NCBI RefSeq assembly: GCF_029240215.1
Contig: NZ_JARBTK010000001.1
Span: forward strand, 434,001-498,000
Direction of reading: 5' to 3'
Source of the DNA: Chryseobacterium sp.
GTDB lineage: Bacteria > Bacteroidota > Bacteroidia > Flavobacteriales > Weeksellaceae
Length of the DNA: 64,000 nucleotides
Both the position numbers and the translations under genes were made by a program. The first letter of the stretch is position 1, and every line of letters starts with the position of its first letter. Positions 32,872-42,298 of this stretch are shown here, piece by piece. The notes beneath the pieces are model-generated. The model did not search any database. It saw nothing but the letters and a program-made list of their open reading frames with translations, and was not told where the DNA came from.

Positions 32872-34050
32872 ATGAAATTAAGCATATATTTTAAAAAATT
32901 CTTTGAAAGCAGTCAGTCATCAGGAATTTTATTGATTCTCTGTGTCGCTTTGGCACTTGGAATTGCCAACTCTTCTTTGGCTGAAAATTTTCAGAATTTT
33001 TTGGATCAGAAAATCGGTATCAATCTTTTTCATCTAAAATATGCTGTAAGTATTTGGATTAATGATGGTTTGATGGCAATTTTCTTTCTTTTGGTGGGCC
33101 TTGAAATCAAAAGAGAAGTCGTTGAAGGCGAACTTTCATCATTTAAAAATGCATCACTTCCCATATTCGCAGCAATTGGCGGAATGATTGTTCCTGCACT
33201 GATCTACACAGCTTTCAACTATGGAACAGAACACAGCAACGGTTGGGGAATTCCGATGGCAACAGATATTGCCTTTTCTTTGGCAATTGTTTCTATGCTT
33301 GGAAAGAAAGTTCCGAATTCTATCAAAATATTTTTAGCTGCATTGGCAATTGTAGATGATTTGGGAGCAATTTTAGTGATTGCTATTTTTTATACCGATC
33401 AAATTCACTGGTTATATATTTTCCTTTCTTTGGGAGTATCAGTTTTGTTGTTTATTCTGAATTATTTAAAAGTCACAAAAATTATTTTTTATCTGATTCC
33501 GGGTGTTTTTCTTTGGTATTTTCTGCATCATTCAGGAATTCATGCAACGATTGCAGGAGTTGTTCTTGCGTTTTCTATTCCTACAAATATTTCTACTACA
33601 GAAATTTCACCTTTAGAAAAACTGGAACATCAGCTCCATTTTCCGGTGAGCTTTCTCATCATGCCGATTTTTGCATTGACGAATACCAATATAACATTCA
33701 CCAACGGAATGGTTGACGGGCTCTTCAGTGGTTTAGGATTGGGAATTGTCAGCGGTTTGGTTTTAGGAAAACTGATCGGAATCAACCTTTTCTCTTTTAT
33801 TGCTATTAAATCGAAAATCAGTTCACTTCCTCAAAACTCATCGTGGAAACAAATGTTGGGCGTCGGACTTTTAGCAGGAATAGGTTTTACGATGTCAATT
33901 TTCATCGCATTGCTTTCATTTAAAGATAAAATTCAGATTCAGGACGAAGCAAAATTTGCAATCCTGATTGCTTCTTTTATTGCAGCAGTTTCCGGTTATA
34001 TTATTTTAAATTTAAGTTCGTCTAAAATTACAGAAGATGAAGAAGATTAG
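32872..34050 (+). CDS. nhaA: Na+/H+ antiporter NhaA
   Basis: A 392-residue NhaA with about 12 helices. The ion-binding aspartates are present: PMATDIAFSLAI near 131 and LAIVDDLGAILVI near 160 (DD pair). It exchanges protons for sodium across the inner membrane. The gene starts 2 bases after the (p)ppGpp synthase stop, linking pH/sodium control to stringent-response transcription. A short acidic tail replaces the usual C-terminus. Confidence 0.95.
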   Translation: MKLSIYFKKFFESSQSSGILLILCVALALGIANSSLAENFQNFLDQKIGINLFHLKYAVSIWINDGLMAIFFLLVGLEIKREVVEGELSSFKNASLPIFAAIGGMIVPALIYTAFNYGTEHSNGWGIPMATDIAFSLAIVSMLGKKVPNSIKIFLAALAIVDDLGAILVIAIFYTDQIHWLYIFLSLGVSVLLFILNYLKVTKIIFYLIPGVFLWYFLHHSGIHATIAGVVLAFSIPTNISTTEISPLEKLEHQLHFPVSFLIMPIFALTNTNITFTNGMVDGLFSGLGLGIVSGLVLGKLIGINLFSFIAIKSKISSLPQNSSWKQMLGVGLLAGIGFTMSIFIALLSFKDKIQIQDEAKFAILIASFIAAVSGYIILNLSSSKITEDEED

Positions 34051-34134
34051 ATTTGTAAGAATTTAAATTCCTTTAAAAATTATTTATTTACAACACTTTT
34101 AAATCAAGACTTTAGCAAATTTTGAATTGATTTG

Positions 34135-34153
34135 TATACTTTAAAAAAGTATA
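34135..34153. other. Small hairpin between convergent nhaA and yihY-like genes
   Basis: TATACTT/AAGTATA with a 5-base loop. No T-run, so a terminator role is uncertain. Confidence 0.35.
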
Positions 34154-34182
34154 GACTATTTTAAATAAAAACTATAATTAAC

Positions 34183-35211
34183 CTATTTTTTATCATCTTT
34201 CTTCTTTATGTCGGTTATAATACTCCTTATATGCTCTTCATCACTATCCAGATTGGGCTCTTCGTTTTTTGATTGATAATGTGATGTTTCTTTCTTAATT
34301 TCATCCGCTAAAAGTTTTTCAACTCTCAGCTTTCGCAAAGCCATATTAAGTTCATTCCCGAAAAGCAGAAGATACACGTTCACATTTACCCAAACCATCA
34401 GTAAAATCATACTTCCTATGGAACCGTATAAAACGTTGTATCGGGCAATATTTTTAACATAAAGAGTAAACAGATAGGTTGTCACAATAAATAAAACAGT
34501 TGTGAGAATTGCTCCGGGAATTGCCTGTCTGAATCTGATTATTTTCACTGTTCCCAGCCAATAAAACATAGCCAGCAATAAGAAAAAGAACAGAGGAAAA
34601 GAGACAAAACCAATAATCTTCGAGAGGTTATTGACCAGCCAGGAAATATTGTAAGTCGGTGTAAAGAGCTTGAGAACAACTTCAGAATAATAAACTCCGA
34701 AAAGTGCTAAAAATACGATAGTCACAAAGCCAATCGTGATAAAAAATGAAAGGATAAATTCTTTAACATCAGGAAGTTTTTCTTTAGAATTTTCATTAAA
34801 ACCATTGATGATAGAAAATGTACCGTTAGTAGCAAATACGAGCGCAATAAGAATAGTTAAATTACTGATTCCCTTCATATTGGGAATAATATTATCTTCA
34901 ATATAACCTCTTACATCACCTTCAATATTAGAAGGGAAAATATTATGCATCAAAACCTCAAAAATATAAAACTGTAGTTTATCATAATGCGGCATATATG
35001 GCAATACTGAAAGCAAAAACAAGATAAAAGGAAATAAACTTAATGTAAAACTCCAGGAAATTGCTGCAGCTTTTTTGCCAATTTTCCCTTTGAAAACACC
35101 TGCAAAATAGATTTGAAACAACTGCCAAAGTGATATCCCCAATAATGGAATATGTATATCATCTAGAAAATCTTGAACTTTCAAAAGAAAACCCGGAACT
35201 TTTATTGCCAT
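34183..35211 (-). CDS. YihY/BrkB family inner-membrane protein
   Basis: A 342-residue protein with about six helices and the family run KIGKKAAAISWSFTLSLFPFILFLLSVLPY near residue 40 (seen in parts). A second conserved block, VNVNVYLLLFGNELNMAL, lies near residue 285. The C-terminal 40 residues are charged and cytosolic. The family was once named as ribonuclease BN in error; its function is unresolved. The upstream -7 candidate on the minus strand is TATCTTTG at 35246-35239. Confidence 0.88.
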   Translation of the reverse strand: MAIKVPGFLLKVQDFLDDIHIPLLGISLWQLFQIYFAGVFKGKIGKKAAAISWSFTLSLFPFILFLLSVLPYMPHYDKLQFYIFEVLMHNIFPSNIEGDVRGYIEDNIIPNMKGISNLTILIALVFATNGTFSIINGFNENSKEKLPDVKEFILSFFITIGFVTIVFLALFGVYYSEVVLKLFTPTYNISWLVNNLSKIIGFVSFPLFFFLLLAMFYWLGTVKIIRFRQAIPGAILTTVLFIVTTYLFTLYVKNIARYNVLYGSIGSMILLMVWVNVNVYLLLFGNELNMALRKLRVEKLLADEIKKETSHYQSKNEEPNLDSDEEHIRSIITDIKKKDDKK

Positions 35212-35564
35212 CTTTTATAAAAAAAACATTAATTAAAGCAAAGATAGGAAAAACAGTGAAGAGGGTCGGTAATAATGGTTTTACATCCCTTTATGAATAA
35301 GTAAATAATTTTGAAGTAAAATGCAAAAACAGGTAATAATTTAGTAATAAATCGTTACCCATTTTTGCTTTGAATGATTGTATTAAAGACTTATATTTTA
35401 GTTTTTGTGTTTTTAATAGTACTTTTTAATCTTTAATACGCAAATAAAAATTTAGCTATAAGCTTTGATTTTAAAATCCAGATCATAAATTTTTCACCTC
35501 ATTTCATATGTTAATATTAAAGTTTGTTCTTAAGGATGACTCTCAGATAAATTTGTTTAGATCA
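35212..35564. other. Intergenic gap of 353 bases
   Basis: It contains the -7 element of the yihY-like gene (minus, 35246-35239). Beyond that I see only AT-rich sequence with no ORF, no strong hairpin and no repeat shared with other gaps in the window. Confidence 0.5.
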
Positions 35565-36206
35565 TCATGGTAAAACAGGTGCAGGTGCAGATGCAACTCC
35601 CGTGGTCACTCCGTTCATATTGTAGTTGATGGTATTATTTATTGTCGTCAACATATCTCTTCTGTAAACGCTCACATTTAGTCTGATTTCCGGACTTTGA
35701 TCAAATACTCTATTGTTGTTAGGAGTGAACTTTATATGCCATGTTCCGTTCTGAATATAAGATCTCGCTGAGTATTGAGGGATAAATTCATTTAAATTCG
35801 TATTAGCAGGCTGAGTGATGTTGATATTTGAATTATTATTAACACCTCTGATAATAAATCCTCCGATAACAAGATAATAATCATTGGCGGAAATCCCTGT
35901 ATTGAAATCAGTCAATCCCCCTGCGTTAATGTTCTTTATATAAAATACCGTACTGTTTATAGCACTATACTCGGCAGTTGCCGGAACGTATCTTTTCAGT
36001 ACCTTATCGGAATTATCACGTACAATTAAATATGAATTTGATGCAACATCCGAATATACTCCCGGGTTTTCGAAATAAAGTTCATCACTGAGCTTCACAT
36101 TACCTACGACCTCAAGGTTATGTGTAGGGTTGGTGGTTCCTATGCCAACTCCCTGAGCGTTGAGTGTTGAGATGGCGAAGATGAAGACAAAGAAAATATT
36201 TTTCAT
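35565..36206 (-). CDS. Secreted GIGTTNP-type paralogue 3
   Basis: A 213-residue exported protein (signal peptide ends LNAQ near residue 18). It begins with GVGIGTTNPTHNLEVVGN, the short collagen/fibre-head motif common in Bacteroidota surface proteins, followed by about 150 residues of beta-rich sequence of no known family. It shares length and layout with the two genes upstream on the same strand (201 and 206 residues), so the three are tandem duplicates. The C-terminus is Ala/Pro-rich. No T9SS sorting domain is seen. Confidence 0.7.
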   Translation of the reverse strand: MKNIFFVFIFAISTLNAQGVGIGTTNPTHNLEVVGNVKLSDELYFENPGVYSDVASNSYLIVRDNSDKVLKRYVPATAEYSAINSTVFYIKNINAGGLTDFNTGISANDYYLVIGGFIIRGVNNNSNINITQPANTNLNEFIPQYSARSYIQNGTWHIKFTPNNNRVFDQSPEIRLNVSVYRRDMLTTINNTINYNMNGVTTGVASAPAPVLP

Positions 36207-36218
36207 AGATTTTTATTT

Positions 36219-36839
36219 TTAAATTCCGGAAGGTGGATTTGCTGCACTACCTGAATTACTACCCTGTAAATCATAAGTTACTATACCTAAATTTTTATAA
36301 AATCTCTTAGAATAAAGAATAATATCAAATTTGTAAGTATATCTGTCTGATGTACTTAAAGTATTTAAAGTGGGATAGCCTATCTTAACATGCCACATAT
36401 TATTGGACTGAAATATGTCGATTAAAAAATGACCTTTATTATTGGATGTTGTATGAATCCCATTATTCCCGTTGCTAGGAATCGCCTCAAAATTGGCAAT
36501 AGTAATAAAGAATTTTTCAGTTGATATATTAAGATTAAGATCATTCAAATCATCTCTGTAGACGTTAGATATTGAATAAGGCTGAATGATCAGTGGAGTG
36601 TAAAGATTTTCAATTGCCAAAATTTTCCCATTAACAACGGTAGATTGGGGATCTGTACCAACTATGGTGAATCCTGAAGCATTATTAACATATACCAATG
36701 GGTCAACCGTCACAGACGTTGCGATCGCAGTACTTCCTGTAATTTCCAATTTTTCTGTAGGCGCAGTTGTACCTATACCAACTTGAGCATAAAAACTAGT
36801 AGTCGATAACATTAAAGCGTGGAATAAAAATTTCTTCAT
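36219..36839 (-). CDS. Secreted GIGTTNP-type paralogue 2
   Basis: A 206-residue exported protein with signal peptide (ends FYAQ) and N-terminal VGIGTTAPTEKLEITGS. The body is beta-rich with a conserved-looking MWHVKIGYPTL matched by TWHIKFTPNN in paralogue 3 and EWNLYADYSQL in paralogue 1. It lies 6 bases after paralogue 1 and 12 before paralogue 3, so the three form one operon. Function unknown; a surface or outer-membrane-associated structural role is a guess. Confidence 0.7.
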   Translation of the reverse strand: MKKFLFHALMLSTTSFYAQVGIGTTAPTEKLEITGSTAIATSVTVDPLVYVNNASGFTIVGTDPQSTVVNGKILAIENLYTPLIIQPYSISNVYRDDLNDLNLNISTEKFFITIANFEAIPSNGNNGIHTTSNNKGHFLIDIFQSNNMWHVKIGYPTLNTLSTSDRYTYKFDIILYSKRFYKNLGIVTYDLQGSNSGSAANPPSGI

Positions 36840-36845
36840 AATTAA

Positions 36846-37451
36846 TTATTGTAAAATTGGGGAATTATCTGTTCCTGTAGAGGTATTGTTTAAATCAAAC
36901 GGACCTCTTTCAGGAAAAATCTTCACATATGTCTTAGGATAGACAGCGCAGACAATCGTCCACGTACCGTTAGAAGCAGATGCCAACTGCGAATAGTCAG
37001 CATATAGATTCCATTCGTTATTAACACTTTTTACACCGTACGAAGGTATTGCAATATTGCCACCCTCTACATCGATGTTAAAGAATGCAGATAAAACCAT
37101 AAGAGAATAATCTGTAGAGTTAATTTTGGTATTGAAGTTTTCAACCCAATCAAGATTAACATTACTAAGTTTATAAGTAATTATACTTGCCACTCCTGTC
37201 GAATTTCCCTGTGACGGATCTATTCTCCGTATTTTATTATCTACGGTACTTTGATTCATCAGAAGGTATCTGTCCTTTTCCGCAGCAGATACAAAAGGAA
37301 TGTTTCCGGTAATGATTTTAGTAGATTTGAATGTTCCGTTAACCTCCAGTTTAACGCGTGGATTTATTGTATTAATACCAACATTTCCCTGTTGTGCTTT
37401 AAACATTGGTAGAAATACCAGACAGGAAAAAACTAAAATTTTATACTTCAT
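36846..37451 (-). CDS. Secreted GIGTTNP-type paralogue 1
   Basis: A 201-residue exported protein (signal peptide ends FKAQ) with NVGINTINPRVKLEVNGTFKS at the N-terminus. It is the first gene of a three-paralogue operon. The upstream -7 element TACTTTTG on the minus strand (37562-37555) gives a leader of about 100 bases. It is divergent from a membrane-anchored AraC-type regulator, which may control it. Confidence 0.7.
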   Translation of the reverse strand: MKYKILVFSCLVFLPMFKAQQGNVGINTINPRVKLEVNGTFKSTKIITGNIPFVSAAEKDRYLLMNQSTVDNKIRRIDPSQGNSTGVASIITYKLSNVNLDWVENFNTKINSTDYSLMVLSAFFNIDVEGGNIAIPSYGVKSVNNEWNLYADYSQLASASNGTWTIVCAVYPKTYVKIFPERGPFDLNNTSTGTDNSPILQ

Positions 37452-37806
37452 GACTTTAATTTTAATTTCTTAATTAGTTTATGTTAAATGAGAAAATAAC
37501 TATTGGTAAACTGTGTAACCGGATCATTTAAGAAATAGAATATTTTTTACAATACAAAAGTAGGATCTCTGCAGCGACACAGGAAATTTTACATTTTCTT
37601 CAATATCCCTTTTGTCGAAATATATATATTAAGTATAAATTCGCATATAAATTACAGTTTTCAACAGCATAAAATCAACATAATCAGAAAGATAAATAAA
37701 TAAGTTAAATATACTTGTCAGAACACATAAACTGACAAGGAAGATCATAATTATCGTTGATAAAGTCTGACAATTACATTACTTTTACCTGAAAAAAAGT
37801 ATTCTG
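37452..37806. promoter_or_regulatory. Divergent regulatory region with CTGACAA half-sites
   Basis: This 355-base gap holds the -7 element of the paralogue operon (minus, 37562-37555). It also holds an inverted repeat CTTGTCAG (37714-37721) / CTGACAAG (37732-37739) and a third CTGACAA at 37767-37773, 34 bases before the regulator gene. Three half-sites beside an AraC-family gene make an autoregulatory operator plausible. No ORF. Confidence 0.5.
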
Positions 37807-39318
37807 ATGCAATATATATGTAAGAAAGTCTTAACCTGCCTATTCATTCTGCTTGCCACTTTATTATATTCCAATGAGCTTTATTTCGATAAACTTTCAA
37901 ATGAATCTCCAAGTGATTTTGTTTTAAAAAGTGAACGCCTGCTGAATGAAGCAAATTCAGAAGAAGACAGGCTGCATATAATTTACTACACAGGTAGGGC
38001 TTGGTACAAACTTAAAGAAGATAAAAAGGCTATTGCAAATCTTCTGATTCTTGAAAAGAGGCTTCATGCATTTGAGAAAAAAAATCCGGTAATCAGTACC
38101 AAACTTTATGGCGAAGCTGCTTATTTATATACATATCTCAAATATGCTTTTAAGGCAAAAGGTCTGCTTGATGACAGCAACAGAATAAGTATGTTTTTGA
38201 GCAATAAAGAAAATTTTCATGAGGCAAGAGCGTATTTCTATTTTTATACTGCAAAGATTAATTCAGTAAACGGTGAAGATGACTATTCTATGCAAAATTA
38301 TAAAAAAGCTGATGATCAATACCGGATTCTACACAGCATAAAACCATCCAAAAATCTCAGGCTGGGACACAGTATAGCAGTAAACCTTGGAGATGTATAC
38401 ATGGTTAAAGGTGATTTAAAAAATGCACTTAAATATAATCATATCGCCTTACAAAGATTTGATGATGGAAAATTTTCAGGTGTCGCTTATATGAATATCG
38501 GAATGATCCATTCAAGATTAAATCAAAAAGACAGTGCATTGGTTTATTACAAAAAAAGTATTGAACCTCTAAAGAGTGAAGGTAATATTGAATATCTGAA
38601 TGAATCATTTGATAGCATCAAATCGATTTTTTTGGCAAAAAACAATGTAAAAATGGCTAAATATTATTCTGAAACTCAAGTGAAATTTTTACAAAAGCTT
38701 GAAAAGATTGACAACATAGCTATTAACCGGGCTAATAATTATAGCAGCAATGAAAAAAAAGAAAATTTTCTGAAATTAGCACTTACCGTGATGTCTGTAT
38801 TATTACTCATATTAATTTTCAGAAAAATACGGAATGAGAAAAAAATAATCAATCTCGAAAAAATAATAGAAGCTTCCTCCCAAGATCTAGACAGTAAAAC
38901 CAAATTGCTTTCAGAATGCCAGGAAGAAGAATCACCTGAAGATGCGTCGATTGATAATGCTTATCATAAAAAAATACTGGAACAACTAACGGAATATGAA
39001 AACACTGTTTTTTTTATAGATCCGGATATTACAATGTCTAAAGTAGCTGTTCATCTGAATATCAGTCCACAAACCCTTTCAAGAGTAATCAACAAAAATA
39101 AGGATATGAATTTCAGTACTTATATTACAACATTACGCATTGAATATATTATTTGTCAACTCTCTGAGAATCCGCAATACAAAAGTTACAAAATTGCATA
39201 CCTGGCAACTCTTTGCGGTTTTGCATCTCACAGTACATTTACTAAAGCATTTAAGAATATTAAAGGCATATCACCTTCGGAGTATTTGGAACAACTTTAT
39301 GCAGAAGGAGAAGATTAA
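37807..39318 (+). CDS. Membrane-anchored TPR/AraC-type transcriptional regulator
   Basis: A 503-residue protein. The signal peptide or anchor covers residues 1-22. TPR-like helices span about 25-300 (for example KGDLKNALKYNHIALQRF). One transmembrane helix sits near 321-339 (LALTVMSVLLLILIF), then a coiled segment, then an AraC double helix-turn-helix at about 395-500 with MSKVAVHLNISPQTLSRVI and the family signature GFASHSTFTKAFKNIKGISP. The sensor side is extracytoplasmic and the DNA-binding domain cytoplasmic. This architecture is common in Chryseobacterium. It probably governs itself and the divergent paralogues. Confidence 0.85.
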   Translation: MQYICKKVLTCLFILLATLLYSNELYFDKLSNESPSDFVLKSERLLNEANSEEDRLHIIYYTGRAWYKLKEDKKAIANLLILEKRLHAFEKKNPVISTKLYGEAAYLYTYLKYAFKAKGLLDDSNRISMFLSNKENFHEARAYFYFYTAKINSVNGEDDYSMQNYKKADDQYRILHSIKPSKNLRLGHSIAVNLGDVYMVKGDLKNALKYNHIALQRFDDGKFSGVAYMNIGMIHSRLNQKDSALVYYKKSIEPLKSEGNIEYLNESFDSIKSIFLAKNNVKMAKYYSETQVKFLQKLEKIDNIAINRANNYSSNEKKENFLKLALTVMSVLLLILIFRKIRNEKKIINLEKIIEASSQDLDSKTKLLSECQEEESPEDASIDNAYHKKILEQLTEYENTVFFIDPDITMSKVAVHLNISPQTLSRVINKNKDMNFSTYITTLRIEYIICQLSENPQYKSYKIAYLATLCGFASHSTFTKAFKNIKGISPSEYLEQLYAEGED

Positions 39319-39373
39319 TTACAAAAAACTCATTTAAAACTTGTCCTGATTTTAGCTTTTCCGATTTGTCATT

Positions 39374-40408
39374 TTATTTTAAAATTTGATCAATCCTGTC
39401 AAACTGTTGATTGACAAAGTTAGGGGAATTTATTCTAAAACCAAGTCCGAATCGAAATAACCAGTTCGTGGTTGAATAGAAATTTTCATTATTGCTATTA
39501 ATCCAGTTAAGCTGCGCACCGCCACCGAAAAACCATTTTCCGTTGTCGAATCCTATTCTAGTGTTAGAATTCAGACCGATATTGAATTCATTATAATTTT
39601 CATCAATTAAATGCGCATAATAGACCTGCGGATAAAGTTCTATGATTGCGTACCAGTTTTTAGCAATCACTTTCTGCATTCCGCCACCGGTTCTAAAAGT
39701 CAGACGTATATCTTTTGTCACAGAATTATCGTTTGAAGAATCAGAGATTTCCATTCCCTGATAAATGACACGATCTGTATCTTTCATCATATTGTATTGA
39801 TAAAACAAACCTGAAATCATTACAAAATCATTTTTCAATGGCTTATGCGTCATATTTGTATAACTTCTGTAATTATCTTTATTTCCAACCCAGAGATAAC
39901 TCGTTTCACCTGTAAAAGATTGGTATTTAGCATCACGAAACTGCATATAATCGTTAGTGAACTCATTGGCGACTTCTGTATCAAAAACAGCTTCAAAAAA
40001 TCTTTTTGTACTTTCAAAATACAGACCTTTCACCTGGCTATAATTAATGTATTGACGAAATTTCGGATTGAGGAAAAAAGCAAATCCCAAATTAAAATAT
40101 CTGGTTTTACCTTTGATATCATCATCATTATTGATTCTCACCAATTTTGGAGCAAATGAAATACTTGCATCGACCCATCGGTAACGAAGAAAAAATTCCG
40201 TGTAAAAAGAATCATTTGGTTTTAAAAGGAAAGTCTGACCTTCGTAATACAATCCGAAAGAATTATTCACATAACTCACCCCTGCAACCAGAGAAATTTT
40301 ATTGAGGTCTTCCTGAAGATATTTTTTCTCAGCAGAATCGCTAACTTCCTGACAGAAAGTCATTCCCGAAAAACTAAAAAACAACAATGAGTAAAAAGAA
40401 AACTTCAT
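39374..40408 (-). CDS. DUF4421 outer-membrane barrel protein
   Basis: A 344-residue exported protein (signal peptide ends TFCQ near residue 20). Long alternating beta strands with aromatic residues and a terminal strand (WLFRFGLGFRIN) indicate an outer-membrane barrel. The pattern SFYTEFFLRYRWVDASISFAP fits the DUF4421 family. Single gene, divergent from rlmH. Function unknown. Confidence 0.75.
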   Translation of the reverse strand: MKFSFYSLLFFSFSGMTFCQEVSDSAEKKYLQEDLNKISLVAGVSYVNNSFGLYYEGQTFLLKPNDSFYTEFFLRYRWVDASISFAPKLVRINNDDDIKGKTRYFNLGFAFFLNPKFRQYINYSQVKGLYFESTKRFFEAVFDTEVANEFTNDYMQFRDAKYQSFTGETSYLWVGNKDNYRSYTNMTHKPLKNDFVMISGLFYQYNMMKDTDRVIYQGMEISDSSNDNSVTKDIRLTFRTGGGMQKVIAKNWYAIIELYPQVYYAHLIDENYNEFNIGLNSNTRIGFDNGKWFFGGGAQLNWINSNNENFYSTTNWLFRFGLGFRINSPNFVNQQFDRIDQILK

Positions 40409-40474
40409 TCTTGATTGTGCTGGTCTTGTAAAAATACAGATTTTAAAATAATTCTCTTATTTTTTAATTATAAG

Positions 40475-40482
40475 TATCTTTG
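40475..40482 (+). promoter_or_regulatory. -7 element of rlmH
   Basis: TATCTTTG, 24 bases before the ATG at 40507; no clear -33 TTG. Confidence 0.55.
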
Positions 40483-40506
40483 AACTTTCTTTTTTAAAGC
40501 TAAAAA

Positions 40507-40980
40507 ATGCGCATCAATCTACTTTGTATCGGGAAAACAGATGATAAAGAAATCAATTCTCTGATCAGCTATTATCTCACCCGACTTCCAAAACACTGGA
40601 ATTTTGAAATTATAGAAATTCCTGACATTAAAAATGCAAAAAATCTTTCACCTGATTTACTGAAAAAGGAAGAAGCCAAATTATTTCAAAATCACATCGA
40701 TAAAAATGATTGGGTCGCTATTTTGGATGAAAAAGGAAAACAGTTTACCAGCAGAGAATTTTCTCAGAAAATCGACAACTGGATGAATTCTTCAGTAAAA
40801 AAAATCCATATTCTGATTGGTGGCGCTTATGGGTTTTCGGATGAAATTTACAACAGAGCCAACGAAAAAATGTCACTTTCAAAAATGACATTTACACACC
40901 AGATGATCCGGTTATTTATTGTTGAACAGTTGTACCGTGCTGATCAGATTTTGCAGGGAAAACCATATCATAATGATTAA
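40507..40980 (+). CDS. rlmH: 23S rRNA pseudouridine-1915 N3-methyltransferase
   Basis: A 157-residue SPOUT methyltransferase that modifies helix 69 of 23S rRNA. The knotted SAM site shows LIGGAYGFSDEI near residue 105, with the C-terminal LSKMTFTHQMIRLFIVEQLYRA run typical of RlmH. Normal length. Monocistronic and convergent with trmL, which also belongs to the SPOUT superfamily. Confidence 0.96.
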   Translation: MRINLLCIGKTDDKEINSLISYYLTRLPKHWNFEIIEIPDIKNAKNLSPDLLKKEEAKLFQNHIDKNDWVAILDEKGKQFTSREFSQKIDNWMNSSVKKIHILIGGAYGFSDEIYNRANEKMSLSKMTFTHQMIRLFIVEQLYRADQILQGKPYHND

Positions 40981-40992
40981 AAAATATTTAAA

Positions 40993-41448
40993 CTAAATTT
41001 TTAGATTAATTTGTCTTTTTGCCTCACCCACCACAAAAGCAACGGAATTGGCAATATTAAAACTTCTGATCAGCTTAGACATCGGGATCGTTAGATGATT
41101 ATCAAATTGGTCTAAAACCTCTTTGCTTAAACCCACACTTTCCTTTCCGAAAACCAACCAGTCACCATCCTGAAAATCAATTTCAAGGTAAGATTTTTCT
41201 GCATGAGAACTCATCAGAAAAACGCGTGATAAGTCAGGAATTAATTTCATCCATTCGTCAACATTTGCATATTCTGTAACATTGAGATGCACCCAATAAT
41301 CTAAGCCGGAACGTTTGAGGTTTTTATCATCAATCAAAAATCCGAACGGATGAATTAAATGCAATTTACTTTCCGTTCCTACACATAATCGTCCGATGTT
41401 GCCTGTGTTATTGGGTATTTCCGGTTCTACAAGAACAATGTTTAACAT
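40993..41448 (-). CDS. trmL: tRNA (cytidine/uridine-34 2'-O)-methyltransferase
   Basis: A 151-residue SPOUT protein that methylates the wobble ribose of certain leucine tRNAs. Motifs: EPEIPNNTGNIGRLC near residue 8, VFGKESVGLSKEVLD near 94, and the knot region IPMSKLIRSFNIANSVAFVVGEA. Length is typical of TrmL/CspR. It is 33 bases downstream of the TPR gene on the same strand. Confidence 0.95.
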   Translation of the reverse strand: MLNIVLVEPEIPNNTGNIGRLCVGTESKLHLIHPFGFLIDDKNLKRSGLDYWVHLNVTEYANVDEWMKLIPDLSRVFLMSSHAEKSYLEIDFQDGDWLVFGKESVGLSKEVLDQFDNHLTIPMSKLIRSFNIANSVAFVVGEAKRQINLKI

Positions 41449-41481
41449 GAATGAATTTAATTTATTTAAAAAATTGACTTT

Positions 41482-42297
41482 TTATTTTTTGACACATTTC
41501 TTATACTGTTCAGCAAGAGCACCTTTCTCATATCCTAATGCAACTGCTTTATCTAAACTTGCGCAAGCTTCTTTTTCTTTAGCAGTATCAAATAAAATCA
41601 TAGCTTTTGCTACATATGATTGTGAAAATTTGGGATCGATTGAAATTGCTTTATTGACATCTGCTAAGGCTTCCTTATACTTTTTCAGTTTCAGATAAAC
41701 ATCTGCTCTTCCGTTGTAAAGTAGTGACTCAGGCTTTTCTGACAGGAGTTGGTTGTAATCTTTTAAAGAACCTTCAAGATTACCATTTCTTTTTTTAAGA
41801 TTCGCCAAACCCGTTCTTGCAAAAATATTGTCGGGAGCGAAAGTCAGAATTTGATTGAGATCTTTTTCAGCCAAATCTTTTTTACCTAAATTTTCATAGA
41901 CTTTTGAACGCGTAAGATACATTTCGGCATTCTGATCATCTATTTTTAAACCACTGTTAAGATAATCCAGCGCTTTGGTTTTGCTGCCCTTTTGATTGTG
42001 TAATGATCCTAAGTTTGCATACACAGAAGCTGAAAGAGGATTTGATTTTAAAGCAGATTCATAAGATTTAAACGCTGCAGGAATTTTCCCCAACCGTCTT
42101 TGTGCCGTTCCTAAATTATTGTAATATTCAGACTGAAATTTCTGAATCTTCTCTTTTTCTGCCAATTTTGTGTACTGTTCTTCAGCACATTTAAAATCAG
42201 CTTTCTGCATACATTCTTCTGCAATTTTTTTGTCCTGAGCCGAGAAAAACTGAAGCGAAGAAAACGCTAAAGTAATAATGAGTAAAAGTTTTTTCAT
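41482..42297 (-). CDS. Secreted TPR-repeat protein
   Basis: The start is placed at the ATG at 42297 (271 residues), where a signal peptide begins (MKKLLLIITLAFSSLQFFSAQ). The longer frame from 42369 runs into the PAP2 gene. The body is six to seven TPR units (for example AAFKSYESALKSNPLSASVYANLGSL split over two units), so the protein is a periplasmic scaffold. It starts one base after the PAP2 stop. Partners unknown. Confidence 0.85.
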   Translation of the reverse strand: MKKLLLIITLAFSSLQFFSAQDKKIAEECMQKADFKCAEEQYTKLAEKEKIQKFQSEYYNNLGTAQRRLGKIPAAFKSYESALKSNPLSASVYANLGSLHNQKGSKTKALDYLNSGLKIDDQNAEMYLTRSKVYENLGKKDLAEKDLNQILTFAPDNIFARTGLANLKKRNGNLEGSLKDYNQLLSEKPESLLYNGRADVYLKLKKYKEALADVNKAISIDPKFSQSYVAKAMILFDTAKEKEACASLDKAVALGYEKGALAEQYKKCVKK

Positions 42298-42298
42298 T

